From Corynebacterium genitalium ATCC 33030 (GTDB lineage Bacteria; Actinomycetota; Actinomycetes; Mycobacteriales; Mycobacteriaceae), in the NCBI RefSeq assembly GCF_000143825.1, contig NZ_CM000961.1, positions 1,323,448-1,387,447 on the forward strand: a stretch of DNA of 64,000 nt, read 5' to 3'. Position numbers and translations under genes: made by a program. Below the pieces are notes generated by a model, which saw only the letters and a list, made by a program, of their open reading frames with translations, was not told the DNA's origin and made no database searches. Shown here piece after piece: positions 56,433-64,000 of the stretch; the first letter of the stretch is position 1, and every line of letters begins with the position of its first letter.

Positions 56433-57259
56433 GCGTGGAGCGGGAAGCGCCGCCAAGGGGAGTTCGGGTCAGTCAACGCCTCCGTGAGAATGTGGTCAAA
56501 CACCTGGAGTTCACCCTGCATGTCGTCCGCGTTGTCGCGGATGGTGTCAGCTGACCAAATCGCGCGGCCCCACCAGAAGCTCGCGGCGGCATCCGCCCAG
56601 GACATGAAGTGCTTCTGTAGCTCAGCGACGGCGCGGGCGGCGTAGCTGGAGTACTCCTCCGGGGTGATGATGCCGACGAGGGCGGCCGTCGCAGCAGTCA
56701 TCTCCACGCGCATGATGTCCCAGGCGCGGGTCGTTGCCGGGGCCGACGGCGCATTGACGTTCGCAAACGACGGGTGGGTGCGCACTGCGAGCCAGTGGTC
56801 GAAGTCTGTCCAGAGCTGCTTCGGATCCATCCAGTTGGAAATAGCCAGGTGCTCCAGGAAGATCTCCATTGTTCGGCGGCGCTCGGCGAAATCCTGCGAA
56901 CGCCATTCCTGCGGTGCGAACTCGCCCGTGAGCATCTCGGCGGTGTGCAGCACCGCATCTGACGAGGCTGTGTGCACGTCGCCGGCGATGAGCCTCTCCG
57001 TCATCTGTCGAGCTTCCTCGGCGGAAGTGATACCCCACCACTGCTCGAGCATGCGCTTGTATTGCACGCGGTCCTTCTTCACAGGCAGCGTGGGAGTGTC
57101 CACGGGCCGGTCATGCCCGACCCGGTACGGCAGCGCGAAGGAGGCTTCCAGCACTGTCTGACGGTCCGGCTGCGGGGTGCTCCATTCCCACAGGTCAACG
57201 GCAACATCCTCAGCCTTAGCGCGGGGGCGTTCAAACCGTGCAGCAGTGATGGCGGTCAT
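56429..57259 (-). CDS. DUF1266-type protein
   Basis: 276 residues, helical, with WWGITSAEEARQMTERLIAG (about 74-93) and, near the end, FMSWADAAASFWWGRAIW, both typical of DUF1266. DUF1266 members are found widely with no known activity. GGAAGG precedes the ATG on its strand. It stands alone between two plus-strand units. Confidence 0.75.
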   Translation of the reverse strand: MTAITAARFERPRAKAEDVAVDLWEWSTPQPDRQTVLEASFALPYRVGHDRPVDTPTLPVKKDRVQYKRMLEQWWGITSAEEARQMTERLIAGDVHTASSDAVLHTAEMLTGEFAPQEWRSQDFAERRRTMEIFLEHLAISNWMDPKQLWTDFDHWLAVRTHPSFANVNAPSAPATTRAWDIMRVEMTAATAALVGIITPEEYSSYAARAVAELQKHFMSWADAAASFWWGRAIWSADTIRDNADDMQGELQVFDHILTEALTDPNSPWRRFPLHA

Positions 57260-57366
57260 CGGGGGATTCCTTCCTCAAACAGCGGACTCAAACCTCAGCT
57301 CACTCAGAGTTCGCTACATAGATTCTAAGTCCATTTTCACGCAACGCACATGATAACCTGCCGTAT

Positions 57367-57882
57367 GTGGTGAATGAGAACGAGTTTGCGCGTAAAGCTT
57401 TAGAGCGCTGCGGCGACACCCAAATCGCACCGGCCGTCGTGAACGACGTCATGCAGGTGCTCGGTCCTGGAGAGGAAATCCTGGAGGTTGCACTCACGAG
57501 CGCTCCCGGGTTCACGTCGGCGTGCGTGTGCACCTCCTCGCGGCTGTTCCTGGGCACTGCACCGGGCCAAGTAACAGTGATCGACCACGCATGGCTCACC
57601 GGATTCTGCGGCCGCCCGTACGGGCCGGCTGAAGAGCCGACACTTACCCTCAAAGCCGTGGACGGGGAAGTGAACTGGATCGGATTCAACCGCACCGGAC
57701 TGATGCGCATCCTGCACGCCCTCGACTTCGCGATGCAGAGCCCTGCACCGGAAGCGACCATCCCCGAACTGTTCAATAAGTGGATTGATGTCCACCAAGA
57801 AGCGAACAACGTCGACATGACCCCCGAGCAGTTCGAACTGAACATCCGCGAAGCGATCGGAGAACGCCAGTGGCTGACCTAA
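57367..57882 (+). CDS. Conserved protein of unknown function, PH-like
   Basis: 171 residues. The central part (GEEILEVALTSAPGFTSACVCTSSRLFLGTAPGQVTVIDHAWLTGF) is beta-rich and looks like a bacterial PH-type domain; the C-terminal third is helical. No family is claimed. GTG start at 57367 (or 57370), 7 bases after TAACCT (57354-57359), with no ribosome site, so again possibly leaderless. Its 3' end overlaps the next gene by 13 bases. Confidence 0.65.
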   Translation: MVNENEFARKALERCGDTQIAPAVVNDVMQVLGPGEEILEVALTSAPGFTSACVCTSSRLFLGTAPGQVTVIDHAWLTGFCGRPYGPAEEPTLTLKAVDGEVNWIGFNRTGLMRILHALDFAMQSPAPEATIPELFNKWIDVHQEANNVDMTPEQFELNIREAIGERQWLT

Positions 57883-58136
57883 ACACCTACCCGGAGCCGA
57901 GTGCCACCTTCTCTGGCGACGCATTCCTGCCCGATCCGCCCCCGAACCGGCCCCAGCCGAACTACCGCCCGTCGGCCCCGGCCGCGAATAAGCCGAAGAA
58001 GGACGACCCCTACGGCGAGAACTACGAGTTCTGGAAGCAAGGCCTGTCGCCCGTGAAGGTCTCCTACACCACCCAGCTGGTCCTGGCCGTGATCGTGGTC
58101 ACCATTGTGGTGACCCTCGTGCTCATCTTCGCCTAG
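57870..58136 (+). CDS. Tail-anchored small membrane protein, unknown
   Basis: 88 residues: a proline-rich cytoplasmic part (PDPPPNRPQPNYRPSAPAANKPKKDDPYG) and one membrane helix at the very end (LVLAVIVVTIVVTLVLIFA). The GTG start lies inside the end of the preceding gene, so they are likely a pair. No family recognised. Confidence 0.6.
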   Translation: MADLNTYPEPSATFSGDAFLPDPPPNRPQPNYRPSAPAANKPKKDDPYGENYEFWKQGLSPVKVSYTTQLVLAVIVVTIVVTLVLIFA

Positions 58137-58148
58137 CCATCTTTCCGC

Positions 58149-60644
58149 CTAGCTGTCCCAGCGGGCGGAGTCGAGGTGGTGGCTGACTAAAAGTGCGGTG
58201 GGCAGAACGTCGAGAAGCTCTGCGCACGGGATCGTGCCCTCGTAGGTTCTCCCGGTGAGGCGGTCTGTCCACTGTCCCTCGGGGAGGGTGACGGTGGTGT
58301 CGCCCCATCCGCCACTGTCTTCGAGAATAAGGGGCCGGCGCACAGCCAAGCCGATCACGGAGAGGCTGGCCGAATCCGCCCCGCGCGCGATCCCCACAAC
58401 ATGGTTATCGGCCTCGCCGACAGCGAAGACTGCCTGATAGTCACCACCCAGGAAGATGTCCGGGTACTGGCGGCGCAGCATCGCGCCTTCGTGGACAACT
58501 GCCTGCTTCGCGCGGTCCGCCACGTCTTCTAGGTGCGGGTAGAGTCCAGTGCCGTCAGCATTATCGTGGGCGAAGCAGAGATCTGCGTAGTGGTCCTCGC
58601 TCTCCTTGAACTGGGAGAGCGTTTGTTCGCGGTTGACGTAATCAACAAAGCGGCGGTTATCCGGATCCACCAGGGATAGGTCGATGAACTCCTGGCCCTG
58701 GTACGTGTCCGGGATACCCGGCCCCACGAGTTGAAGCAGCTTCCTGCCGAGGGAGACCTGGACAGCACCCCGGTGGATCTCCTTGACAAAGTCAGTGATC
58801 ATGCCACTTGCCGGCCCCTCCACGACAGCGTCGACCCAGTCGGTGATGGCCTTTTCGAAGTCGTGGGCGTTGTCGAACCAGGAGGTATGCACACCCGCCT
58901 CGCGCACCGCCTTGACGGCATAATCGCGCAGACGCTGCTGAACATCTTCGGTGATGCCGTCAGCCGGCCACACCCCGATAATGTTCTGGATCAGGAAGTG
59001 CGCGGTGGCCTGATCTGGTGCGGGAACGAGCGCCGTGACTTGCGCGACGAGTTCAGCGAATGTCTTCGGGCGTTCTGTCAGCTCAATGATCCGTGCGCGG
59101 GTGTCCTCGCTGCGCTTCGTGTCATGGGTGGTCAACGCCGTCATGGCGTGCGGCCACAAGTTATTGCGCTCTTGCTGGAGCAGGTGGAATTCAGCCGCCG
59201 AGACACCGAACCGTCCAGGTGCCCCGCCGACTTCCTGCAAGGCGACAAGGCGGCAGGCGCGGTAGAACAGCGTGTCCTCTACACCCTTGGCCATGACGGC
59301 TCCACAGACCTGCGCGAAACGCGTCTTCGCCTCACCGTTGGCCAGCAACGCCGCGGAGATCAGGTCAAGGGCAGCGCGCCGGGACGGGAAACGGCGCACC
59401 ATGTCGGCCACGACAGTAGAAGTCTGACGTGACAGCGAGATGTAGTCAGCGCGGTACACCGGCATGGCAGCAATGAGGTCGATCACCGTCTTGGTCAAGT
59501 CTTCTTCAGAGACATTGGAGCCGGCGGTGGAGAAGTTGTCGCGGCGGATGGCGCGTGTCAGACGGCGGATCTCTGCGGCGAGCTCGGACTCGGCGACGTC
59601 GCGCTTGAGCTGGTGCTCTGCGGCCTCGATGGCGGGCTCATCCCAGGTAGACCCGGACTGGCGCAAAGACAGCATGCTCATGGAGTCTTCGGCTTCGCGG
59701 TTGATGAAAATCCCGTCGAGTTCGCGCAACGCGTCGTAGCCGGTCGTGCCATCGACCGCCAGGCGTGGATCGAGCGGCTCGGTGACTCCGAGGATTTTCT
59801 CTGCGACCAGCCAGCGGTCATCCCCAATGAGGTCACGAAGTCGGTTGAGATACGTGAACGGATCCGCCAGACCGTCCGGGTGGTCGACGCGGATACCGTC
59901 GATGAGGTCTTCAGCAATGAGCTGCCGCAGCACCCGGTGCGTGTGCTCGAAAACGAGCGGATCTTCCTGGCGGATACCGGCCAGCCCGTTGACGGAGAAG
60001 AAACGGCGGTAGGAAATGACACCGTCGCGCCAGTACATCAGCCGGTAGCTCTGGCGTTCGTAGACTTCACGCGGATCGTCGTCAAGCGACTCGAAGGACC
60101 CAGGCCTGAGTGGGAAGTAGTTCTCGTAATACTTCAGGACCGGCTCATCGATCTCGTCGAGAAGCGTCAGCTCGAACTCGTCTTCGTCGCCAGGCTGCCC
60201 CAGCACCGGGAGCCCCAGTTTTCCGCCAGCGCCATTGTCCTCGTGCCAGTCGATGTCGAAGTAGGACTCGTACTCCGAGTCTTGGCCGTTCTTGAGTACA
60301 TCCCACCACCACTTGTTCTTCTGCGGTGTCTCCACACCCAGGTGGTTGGGCACGATGTCCAGGATCAGACCCAGTCCCGCTTCGTGTGCCGTATGAGCCA
60401 GCGCTCGTAATCCCTCCAAACCTCCGAGCTCTGGGTTGACCACCGTTGGGTCGGTGACGTCATAGTTGTGGTTCGACTCCGGGTACGAGGTGAACACGGG
60501 GGAGAGGTACAGGTGGGAGATGCCCAGCGATTTCAGGTAGGGGACCTGGGCTTCCGCGTCCGCGAAACCGAAGCCGCGGCCCGACGGATCAGCCTGCGTC
60601 CCCCGCAACTGCAGACGGTAAGTGGACGTGATCGGGCGGTGCAT
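58149..60644 (-). CDS. treY: Malto-oligosyltrehalose synthase TreY
   Basis: GH13 intramolecular transglucosidase of 831 residues that turns the reducing end of a glucan into a trehalose unit. Landmarks: TSTYRLQLRG at the start, LYLSPVFTSYPESNHNYDVTDPT, LDIVPNHLG, the nucleophile in GIRVDHPDGLADP and the acid in LVAEKILG, then MAKGVEDTLFYR and IPDTYQGQEF. AAGGAG precedes the ATG. With TreZ and GlgX it forms the glycogen-to-trehalose route that supplies the trehalose used for mycolate transfer in corynebacteria. Confidence 0.96.
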   Translation of the reverse strand: MHRPITSTYRLQLRGTQADPSGRGFGFADAEAQVPYLKSLGISHLYLSPVFTSYPESNHNYDVTDPTVVNPELGGLEGLRALAHTAHEAGLGLILDIVPNHLGVETPQKNKWWWDVLKNGQDSEYESYFDIDWHEDNGAGGKLGLPVLGQPGDEDEFELTLLDEIDEPVLKYYENYFPLRPGSFESLDDDPREVYERQSYRLMYWRDGVISYRRFFSVNGLAGIRQEDPLVFEHTHRVLRQLIAEDLIDGIRVDHPDGLADPFTYLNRLRDLIGDDRWLVAEKILGVTEPLDPRLAVDGTTGYDALRELDGIFINREAEDSMSMLSLRQSGSTWDEPAIEAAEHQLKRDVAESELAAEIRRLTRAIRRDNFSTAGSNVSEEDLTKTVIDLIAAMPVYRADYISLSRQTSTVVADMVRRFPSRRAALDLISAALLANGEAKTRFAQVCGAVMAKGVEDTLFYRACRLVALQEVGGAPGRFGVSAAEFHLLQQERNNLWPHAMTALTTHDTKRSEDTRARIIELTERPKTFAELVAQVTALVPAPDQATAHFLIQNIIGVWPADGITEDVQQRLRDYAVKAVREAGVHTSWFDNAHDFEKAITDWVDAVVEGPASGMITDFVKEIHRGAVQVSLGRKLLQLVGPGIPDTYQGQEFIDLSLVDPDNRRFVDYVNREQTLSQFKESEDHYADLCFAHDNADGTGLYPHLEDVADRAKQAVVHEGAMLRRQYPDIFLGGDYQAVFAVGEADNHVVGIARGADSASLSVIGLAVRRPLILEDSGGWGDTTVTLPEGQWTDRLTGRTYEGTIPCAELLDVLPTALLVSHHLDSARWDS

Positions 60645-60672
60645 GCTTCGCTCCTTAAATGGTGGGTACCCC

Positions 60673-61236
60673 TCACACCCTAGTCACGACAGGGAAACCA
60701 AGGGAGTACGTCATGACGGTCGCCTGCGGTACAGCCTTCGCAGCAGCTTCGATTGTGGTGTCCAGCACGAACAGGTCGCGCTGGTCGCGGGTGACGTACA
60801 CGAGTCCGGTTTTCGGAACGAGCACTTCGAGAAAGTGCTGGTGCAGCATTTGAAACGTTTTCGGGTGCGACAGCCACGCCACTGCAGGCACATCAAAGGG
60901 GGCGATTTCGAATCCGCGTGGCGCAGTAGTGCCGAGTGCGCATGAAGCGTTGCGTACCTGGAACTCGACGCGGTGAGAATTCTGGCGCTCCAACAAGGTG
61001 TAGGCGGCAGAATCCCACGCCTGTTTCACGCTGAGGCCCCTGTCCCACAGGTCAATCCGGGACAGTAAGTGCCCGGTTTCGGAGATGAGCACTGCCACGA
61101 CGTTGGGGGAGAGGTTGAGATACGCGGGCGAGTCCCCGCGCTCGCCCCAGGGCCGCTTTTCGACGACTTCCGCCCGCACCGGCAACGCGACGAACCCGGT
61201 GACAGGAAGCAGATCGGTAGAGCATGTGGTGGTCAT
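60673..61236 (-). CDS. Conserved protein of unknown function
   Basis: 187 residues, soluble, mixed alpha-beta, with no signal peptide or membrane segment. Visible blocks: VVAVLISETGHLLSRIDLWDRG, PFDVPAVAWLSHPKTFQMLHQHF and YVTRDQRDLFVLDTTIEAAA. No family recognised. It sits between the BRCT gene and treY on the same strand; its place in the trehalose region is not explained. The start at 61236 lies 56 bases after the BRCT gene ends. Confidence 0.6.
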   Translation of the reverse strand: MTTTCSTDLLPVTGFVALPVRAEVVEKRPWGERGDSPAYLNLSPNVVAVLISETGHLLSRIDLWDRGLSVKQAWDSAAYTLLERQNSHRVEFQVRNASCALGTTAPRGFEIAPFDVPAVAWLSHPKTFQMLHQHFLEVLVPKTGLVYVTRDQRDLFVLDTTIEAAAKAVPQATVMTYSLGFPVVTRV

Positions 61237-61292
61237 GCCCTAGTTAGACTGCGCCACCGCCCCGTCTGGTTCCCGGTGCCGGACGGAAAAGG

Positions 61293-62462
61293 CTAGAAGG
61301 GAGGTTCCTCGTCGAGACCGAGCACGTTGAGTAGCTTCTCTGCTGGCCAAATGTCAATGTCTTGGCCTTTATCCATCAATTCCCGGGCCCTTTTTTCCTT
61401 TGACGTCATGGTGGCCCACTCGCCGGTGACCAGGATGGTTGTCTTCTTGGTCACGTTCTTTCCTACTTGGCCGCCCTGGTTGGCGATGCCATCCCAGAGC
61501 TGTCCTTTATCGAAAGGATCGAACTCTCCGGTGAGGGTGACGTTTTGCCCGTACAGGGGCGAGTTCGGGTCCGCATCGACTGCCGGATCCGGGATGGTGT
61601 CCGGGGTAGCCACAGATTGCCACGGCGCGGGACCCCTGTTGTTGCCCTGCTGCTCTTTTTTCGGGGTGTCTTTCTCAGCCTTGCTGGCCTTCTGGATGCT
61701 CGAGGCTGCACCGGAGAAGTCGCGCAACACAGGAATAACGCGGTCAGCGCTGACAGTGCCCATGGCGAAGCCGCTTGCGTGGACGAAGTCTTCCAGAGAG
61801 CCAGTGTGCTTGGCGTGCCGGGCGAGAGCATTCATCACCGATGCCGGGTCGGCGTCCACTCCGAAGAAGTCGGCGAGGGTGTCCAGCTTGTGGTTGGGCA
61901 CGTCAAGTTCAGCTGCGCGAGCCTGCGTGAGCACACACGCGAAGGTGAGATCGGAAACAAGGCCTGCATAGTGCAGGGCAGATGCGTCGAAGTATCCGTT
62001 GTAGCCGACGAGGGGGCTATCGCCAATGAAGTCAGCTAACGCCTCCTTCGTCGGTGGTTCGAGGCTGAATCGCTCGGTGACCTCGCCGTCGGTGACGCGG
62101 GCGAGGTCCACTCGGTCCACAGAGCCCCAGTCCTGGCTGGCGGTGTGCACAGCCACGGCAACAAAGGAGAAACCGGTGATGGTGTCGACGTTGACGGACT
62201 CCCCGGTCAGCAACGCACACAGCTGCTGCGGGCCTTCCGTATCTCCGGGGGCAAAGCGCACCGTGACGGTTTCACCGCCGGATTCGATCGCGACCGTGCT
62301 TTCATCCCACGAGTCCCCGGAGCGAACCTCGGTGTTCGTGATGTCGTCGAGGTTGATCACCGTCGGTTCCGACGAGCCACGAAGCGCGGCCTCTAACTCC
62401 TCCGGGTGAATTTCCGCAGCAGCGCCGGTGACGACGACGCGCGTGCCGAGAGCTGAGATCAT
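61293..62462 (-). CDS. BRCT protein with an apparently dead DEDD-exonuclease domain
   Basis: 389 residues in three parts: an N-terminal beta-rich segment (1-85), a DnaQ-like domain (about 96-225) and a BRCT domain (about 310-389: LTGEFDPFDKGQLWDGIANQGGQVGKNVTKKTTILVTG). In active DnaQ exonucleases motif I is D-x-E; here it reads FVAVAVHTA with A104 and H106. Motif II keeps D159 (YNGYFD), but motif III, usually HxAxxD, has become NALARHA. Relatives serve as epsilon-type proofreading or repair nucleases. This one probably binds DNA or protein ends without cutting. It overlaps glgX by 4 bases. Confidence 0.8.
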   Translation of the reverse strand: MISALGTRVVVTGAAAEIHPEELEAALRGSSEPTVINLDDITNTEVRSGDSWDESTVAIESGGETVTVRFAPGDTEGPQQLCALLTGESVNVDTITGFSFVAVAVHTASQDWGSVDRVDLARVTDGEVTERFSLEPPTKEALADFIGDSPLVGYNGYFDASALHYAGLVSDLTFACVLTQARAAELDVPNHKLDTLADFFGVDADPASVMNALARHAKHTGSLEDFVHASGFAMGTVSADRVIPVLRDFSGAASSIQKASKAEKDTPKKEQQGNNRGPAPWQSVATPDTIPDPAVDADPNSPLYGQNVTLTGEFDPFDKGQLWDGIANQGGQVGKNVTKKTTILVTGEWATMTSKEKRARELMDKGQDIDIWPAEKLLNVLGLDEEPPF

Positions 62463-64000
62463 GACTCGGGGTTCACCCGGGTCGAACCGCCACCAACAAC
62501 AGCGCCCTCTTCCGCTGCGTCCTGCTCTGCCTCATCGTCGCCGTCCTCGAAGACCGGCGGCTCGATCTGCCGCAGGACGAGGGTGGAGCGTGCCGGAACG
62601 TTCGCGGTACCCTGCGCCTCAATCTCCTCCTTCTCCGCCGGGTACCCGAGCGGCTCAGTGGTGTCGATGAGGACTTCCCACTTCGCGCCCATGTTCTTCG
62701 GCGGCAGGGTGAATTCGATGTCCTCGTGGTAGGCGTTGAACATCAACACGAAGGAATCGTCCACGACTTGCTGGCCACGGGAATCAGGCTCAGCAATCAT
62801 GTTGCCGTTGAAGTAGACCTGCAGGGCCTTGCCAAAGGCGAAGCCCCAGTCATCATTGGTCATCATCTGACCGTCGGGAGCCAGCCACGCAATGTCGCGG
62901 TCCTGAGCGTCCATGCCCAGCGGACCGCCGGCCAGGAAGCGGCGACGGCGGAAGACAGGGTGCTCTTTACGGATGCTGATCAAACGGCGGGTGAAGTCGT
63001 GCAGTTCCTCCGACTCGTCCAGCCTGTTCCAGTCCATCCAGGCCAGCTCGTTGTCTTGGCAGTAGACGTTGTTGTTGCCGTTTTGCGTGCGGGCGAACTC
63101 GTCGCCGTGGGCGATCATCGGGGTCCCCTGGGAAAGCAACAACGTGGTCAGGAAGTTGCGGCGCTGGCGCGAACGCAGCTCCTGGATCTCCGGATCGTCG
63201 GTGGGGCCTTCTTCACCGTGGTTCCAGGAACGGTTGTGAGATTCACCGTCGCGGTTTTCCTCACCGTTGTCCCAGTTGTGCTTCTCGTTGTAACTGACCA
63301 GATCGTTGAGTGTGAAGCCGTCGTGGGCGGTGATGAAGTTGATCGACGCCGTCGGGCGGCGGCCGTTGTGGTTGTACAAGTCCGACGAACCGGTGAGTCG
63401 CGAAGCGAACTCGCCCAGGGTGGAGGGCTCACCGCGCCAAAAATCGCGGACGGTGTCGCGGTACTTACCGTTCCATTCGCTCCACAGCGGCGGGAAGTTG
63501 CCCACCTGGTAACCGTTCTCACCGACATCCCACGGTTCAGCGATGAGCTTGACCTGAGAGACGACTGGGTCCTGCTGGACCAAGTCGAAGAAGGTAGCCA
63601 AGCGGTCTACGTCGGAGAACTCACGCGCCAGAGTGGAAGCGAGGTCGAAACGGAAGCCGTCGACGTGCATCTCGGAGACCCAGTAGCGCAGAGAGTCCAT
63701 GATGAGCTGCAGTGAGTGCGGGTCGCGGACGTTGAGGGAGTTACCGGTGCCGGTGTAGTCCATGTAGTGGAAGGCGTCACCGTCGACAAGCCTGTAGTAC
63801 GCCTCGTTGTCGATGCCGCGGAACGCAATGGTGGGGCCTAGGTGGTTGCCCTCGGCGGTGTGGTTGTACACGACGTCGAGGATGATCTCCATGCCGGCCT
63901 CGTGGTAGGCGCGGACCATGCCCTTGAACTCGGCGACGGCATCGCCCGGCTTCTCGCTGGCGGCGTAATCCTGGTGCGGCGCGAAGAAGCCGAAGGTGTT
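62459..64000 (-). CDS. glgX: Glycogen debranching enzyme GlgX (partial)
   Basis: The last 513 residues of a GH13 isoamylase-type debranching enzyme; the frame is open to the window edge, so the start lies beyond 64000. Seen are FGFFAPHQDYAAS, ILDVVYNHTAEGNHLGPT, the nucleophile in VDGFRFDLAST, the acid in LIAEPWDVGENGYQ and FITAHDGFTLNDLVSYN. It removes alpha-1,6 branches from glycogen, giving linear maltodextrins for TreY. The last 30 residues are acidic (FEDGDDEAEQDAAEEGAVV) and not part of the fold. Translation is coupled to the BRCT gene by ATGA. Confidence 0.95.
   Translation of the reverse strand, partial: NTFGFFAPHQDYAASEKPGDAVAEFKGMVRAYHEAGMEIILDVVYNHTAEGNHLGPTIAFRGIDNEAYYRLVDGDAFHYMDYTGTGNSLNVRDPHSLQLIMDSLRYWVSEMHVDGFRFDLASTLAREFSDVDRLATFFDLVQQDPVVSQVKLIAEPWDVGENGYQVGNFPPLWSEWNGKYRDTVRDFWRGEPSTLGEFASRLTGSSDLYNHNGRRPTASINFITAHDGFTLNDLVSYNEKHNWDNGEENRDGESHNRSWNHGEEGPTDDPEIQELRSRQRRNFLTTLLLSQGTPMIAHGDEFARTQNGNNNVYCQDNELAWMDWNRLDESEELHDFTRRLISIRKEHPVFRRRRFLAGGPLGMDAQDRDIAWLAPDGQMMTNDDWGFAFGKALQVYFNGNMIAEPDSRGQQVVDDSFVLMFNAYHEDIEFTLPPKNMGAKWEVLIDTTEPLGYPAEKEEIEAQGTANVPARSTLVLRQIEPPVFEDGDDEAEQDAAEEGAVVGGGSTRVNPES

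Overview
This window is chromosomal DNA of a high-GC actinobacterium, almost certainly a Corynebacterium whose species cannot be fixed from sequence alone. The evidence is gene content and order: a class II DAHP synthase gene next to pknL, an Rv2175c-type regulator, mptA and idsA; a dcw cluster running straight into pgeF, yggS, sepF, yggT and wag31 (divIVA); and a treZ/treY/glgX trehalose-glycogen region. Mycobacterium tuberculosis shares much of this order.

Layout. 1-5082: end of aroG, the kinase gene pknL, its divergent DNA-binding partner, and a minus-strand operon (acetyltransferase, idsA, mptA) for prenyl diphosphates and lipomannan. 5240-6184: HEPN and DUF3040 proteins. 6229-6640: a terminator and the mraZ control region, with two oppositely oriented arrays of MraZ-type boxes. 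6640-21308: mraZ, rsmH, ftsL, ftsI, murE, murF, mraY, murD, ftsW, murG, murC, ftsQ, many joined by 1-4 base stop/start overlaps. 21457-25917: ftsZ, pgeF, yggS, sepF, yggT and wag31, i.e. the Z-ring, its membrane anchor and the polar growth scaffold. 25918-29552: tandem hairpins, an 80-base palindromic element, an isoleucine T-box and ileS.

29601-38090 is the most irregular part: a DUF3883-like protein that seems to have lost its catalytic residues, dinB, a two-component system, a membrane acyltransferase-like gene with a secreted serine protease, then a decayed second copy of the dinB end plus acyltransferase gene that carries an IS21-type terminal remnant, and an AT-richer pair for a secreted and a small membrane protein. 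38091-51526: asparaginase, an MTB12-like lipoprotein, an ABC-F ATPase, a second lipoprotein, lspA, an RluD-type pseudouridine synthase, a MacA/MacB-like tripartite set and dnaE. 51602-64000: a small secreted protein, ilvA, treZ, a YigZ protein, small membrane and RNA-binding proteins, treY, two little-known genes (one a BRCT protein with a wrecked exonuclease domain) and glgX, cut by the window edge.

How it fits together: most of the window builds and divides the cell envelope. MraZ probably sets dcw transcription. MurC-F, MraY and MurG make lipid II, FtsW and FtsI polymerise it at the septum marked by FtsZ and SepF, and Wag31 directs it to the poles. TreY, TreZ and GlgX convert glycogen-type glucan to trehalose, the carrier for mycolates. 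A recurring regulatory theme is a TANNNT -10 box 6-9 bases before a start codon that lacks a ribosome binding site, which suggests leaderless mRNAs. No RNA genes (tRNA, rRNA), CRISPR arrays or complete mobile elements were seen.
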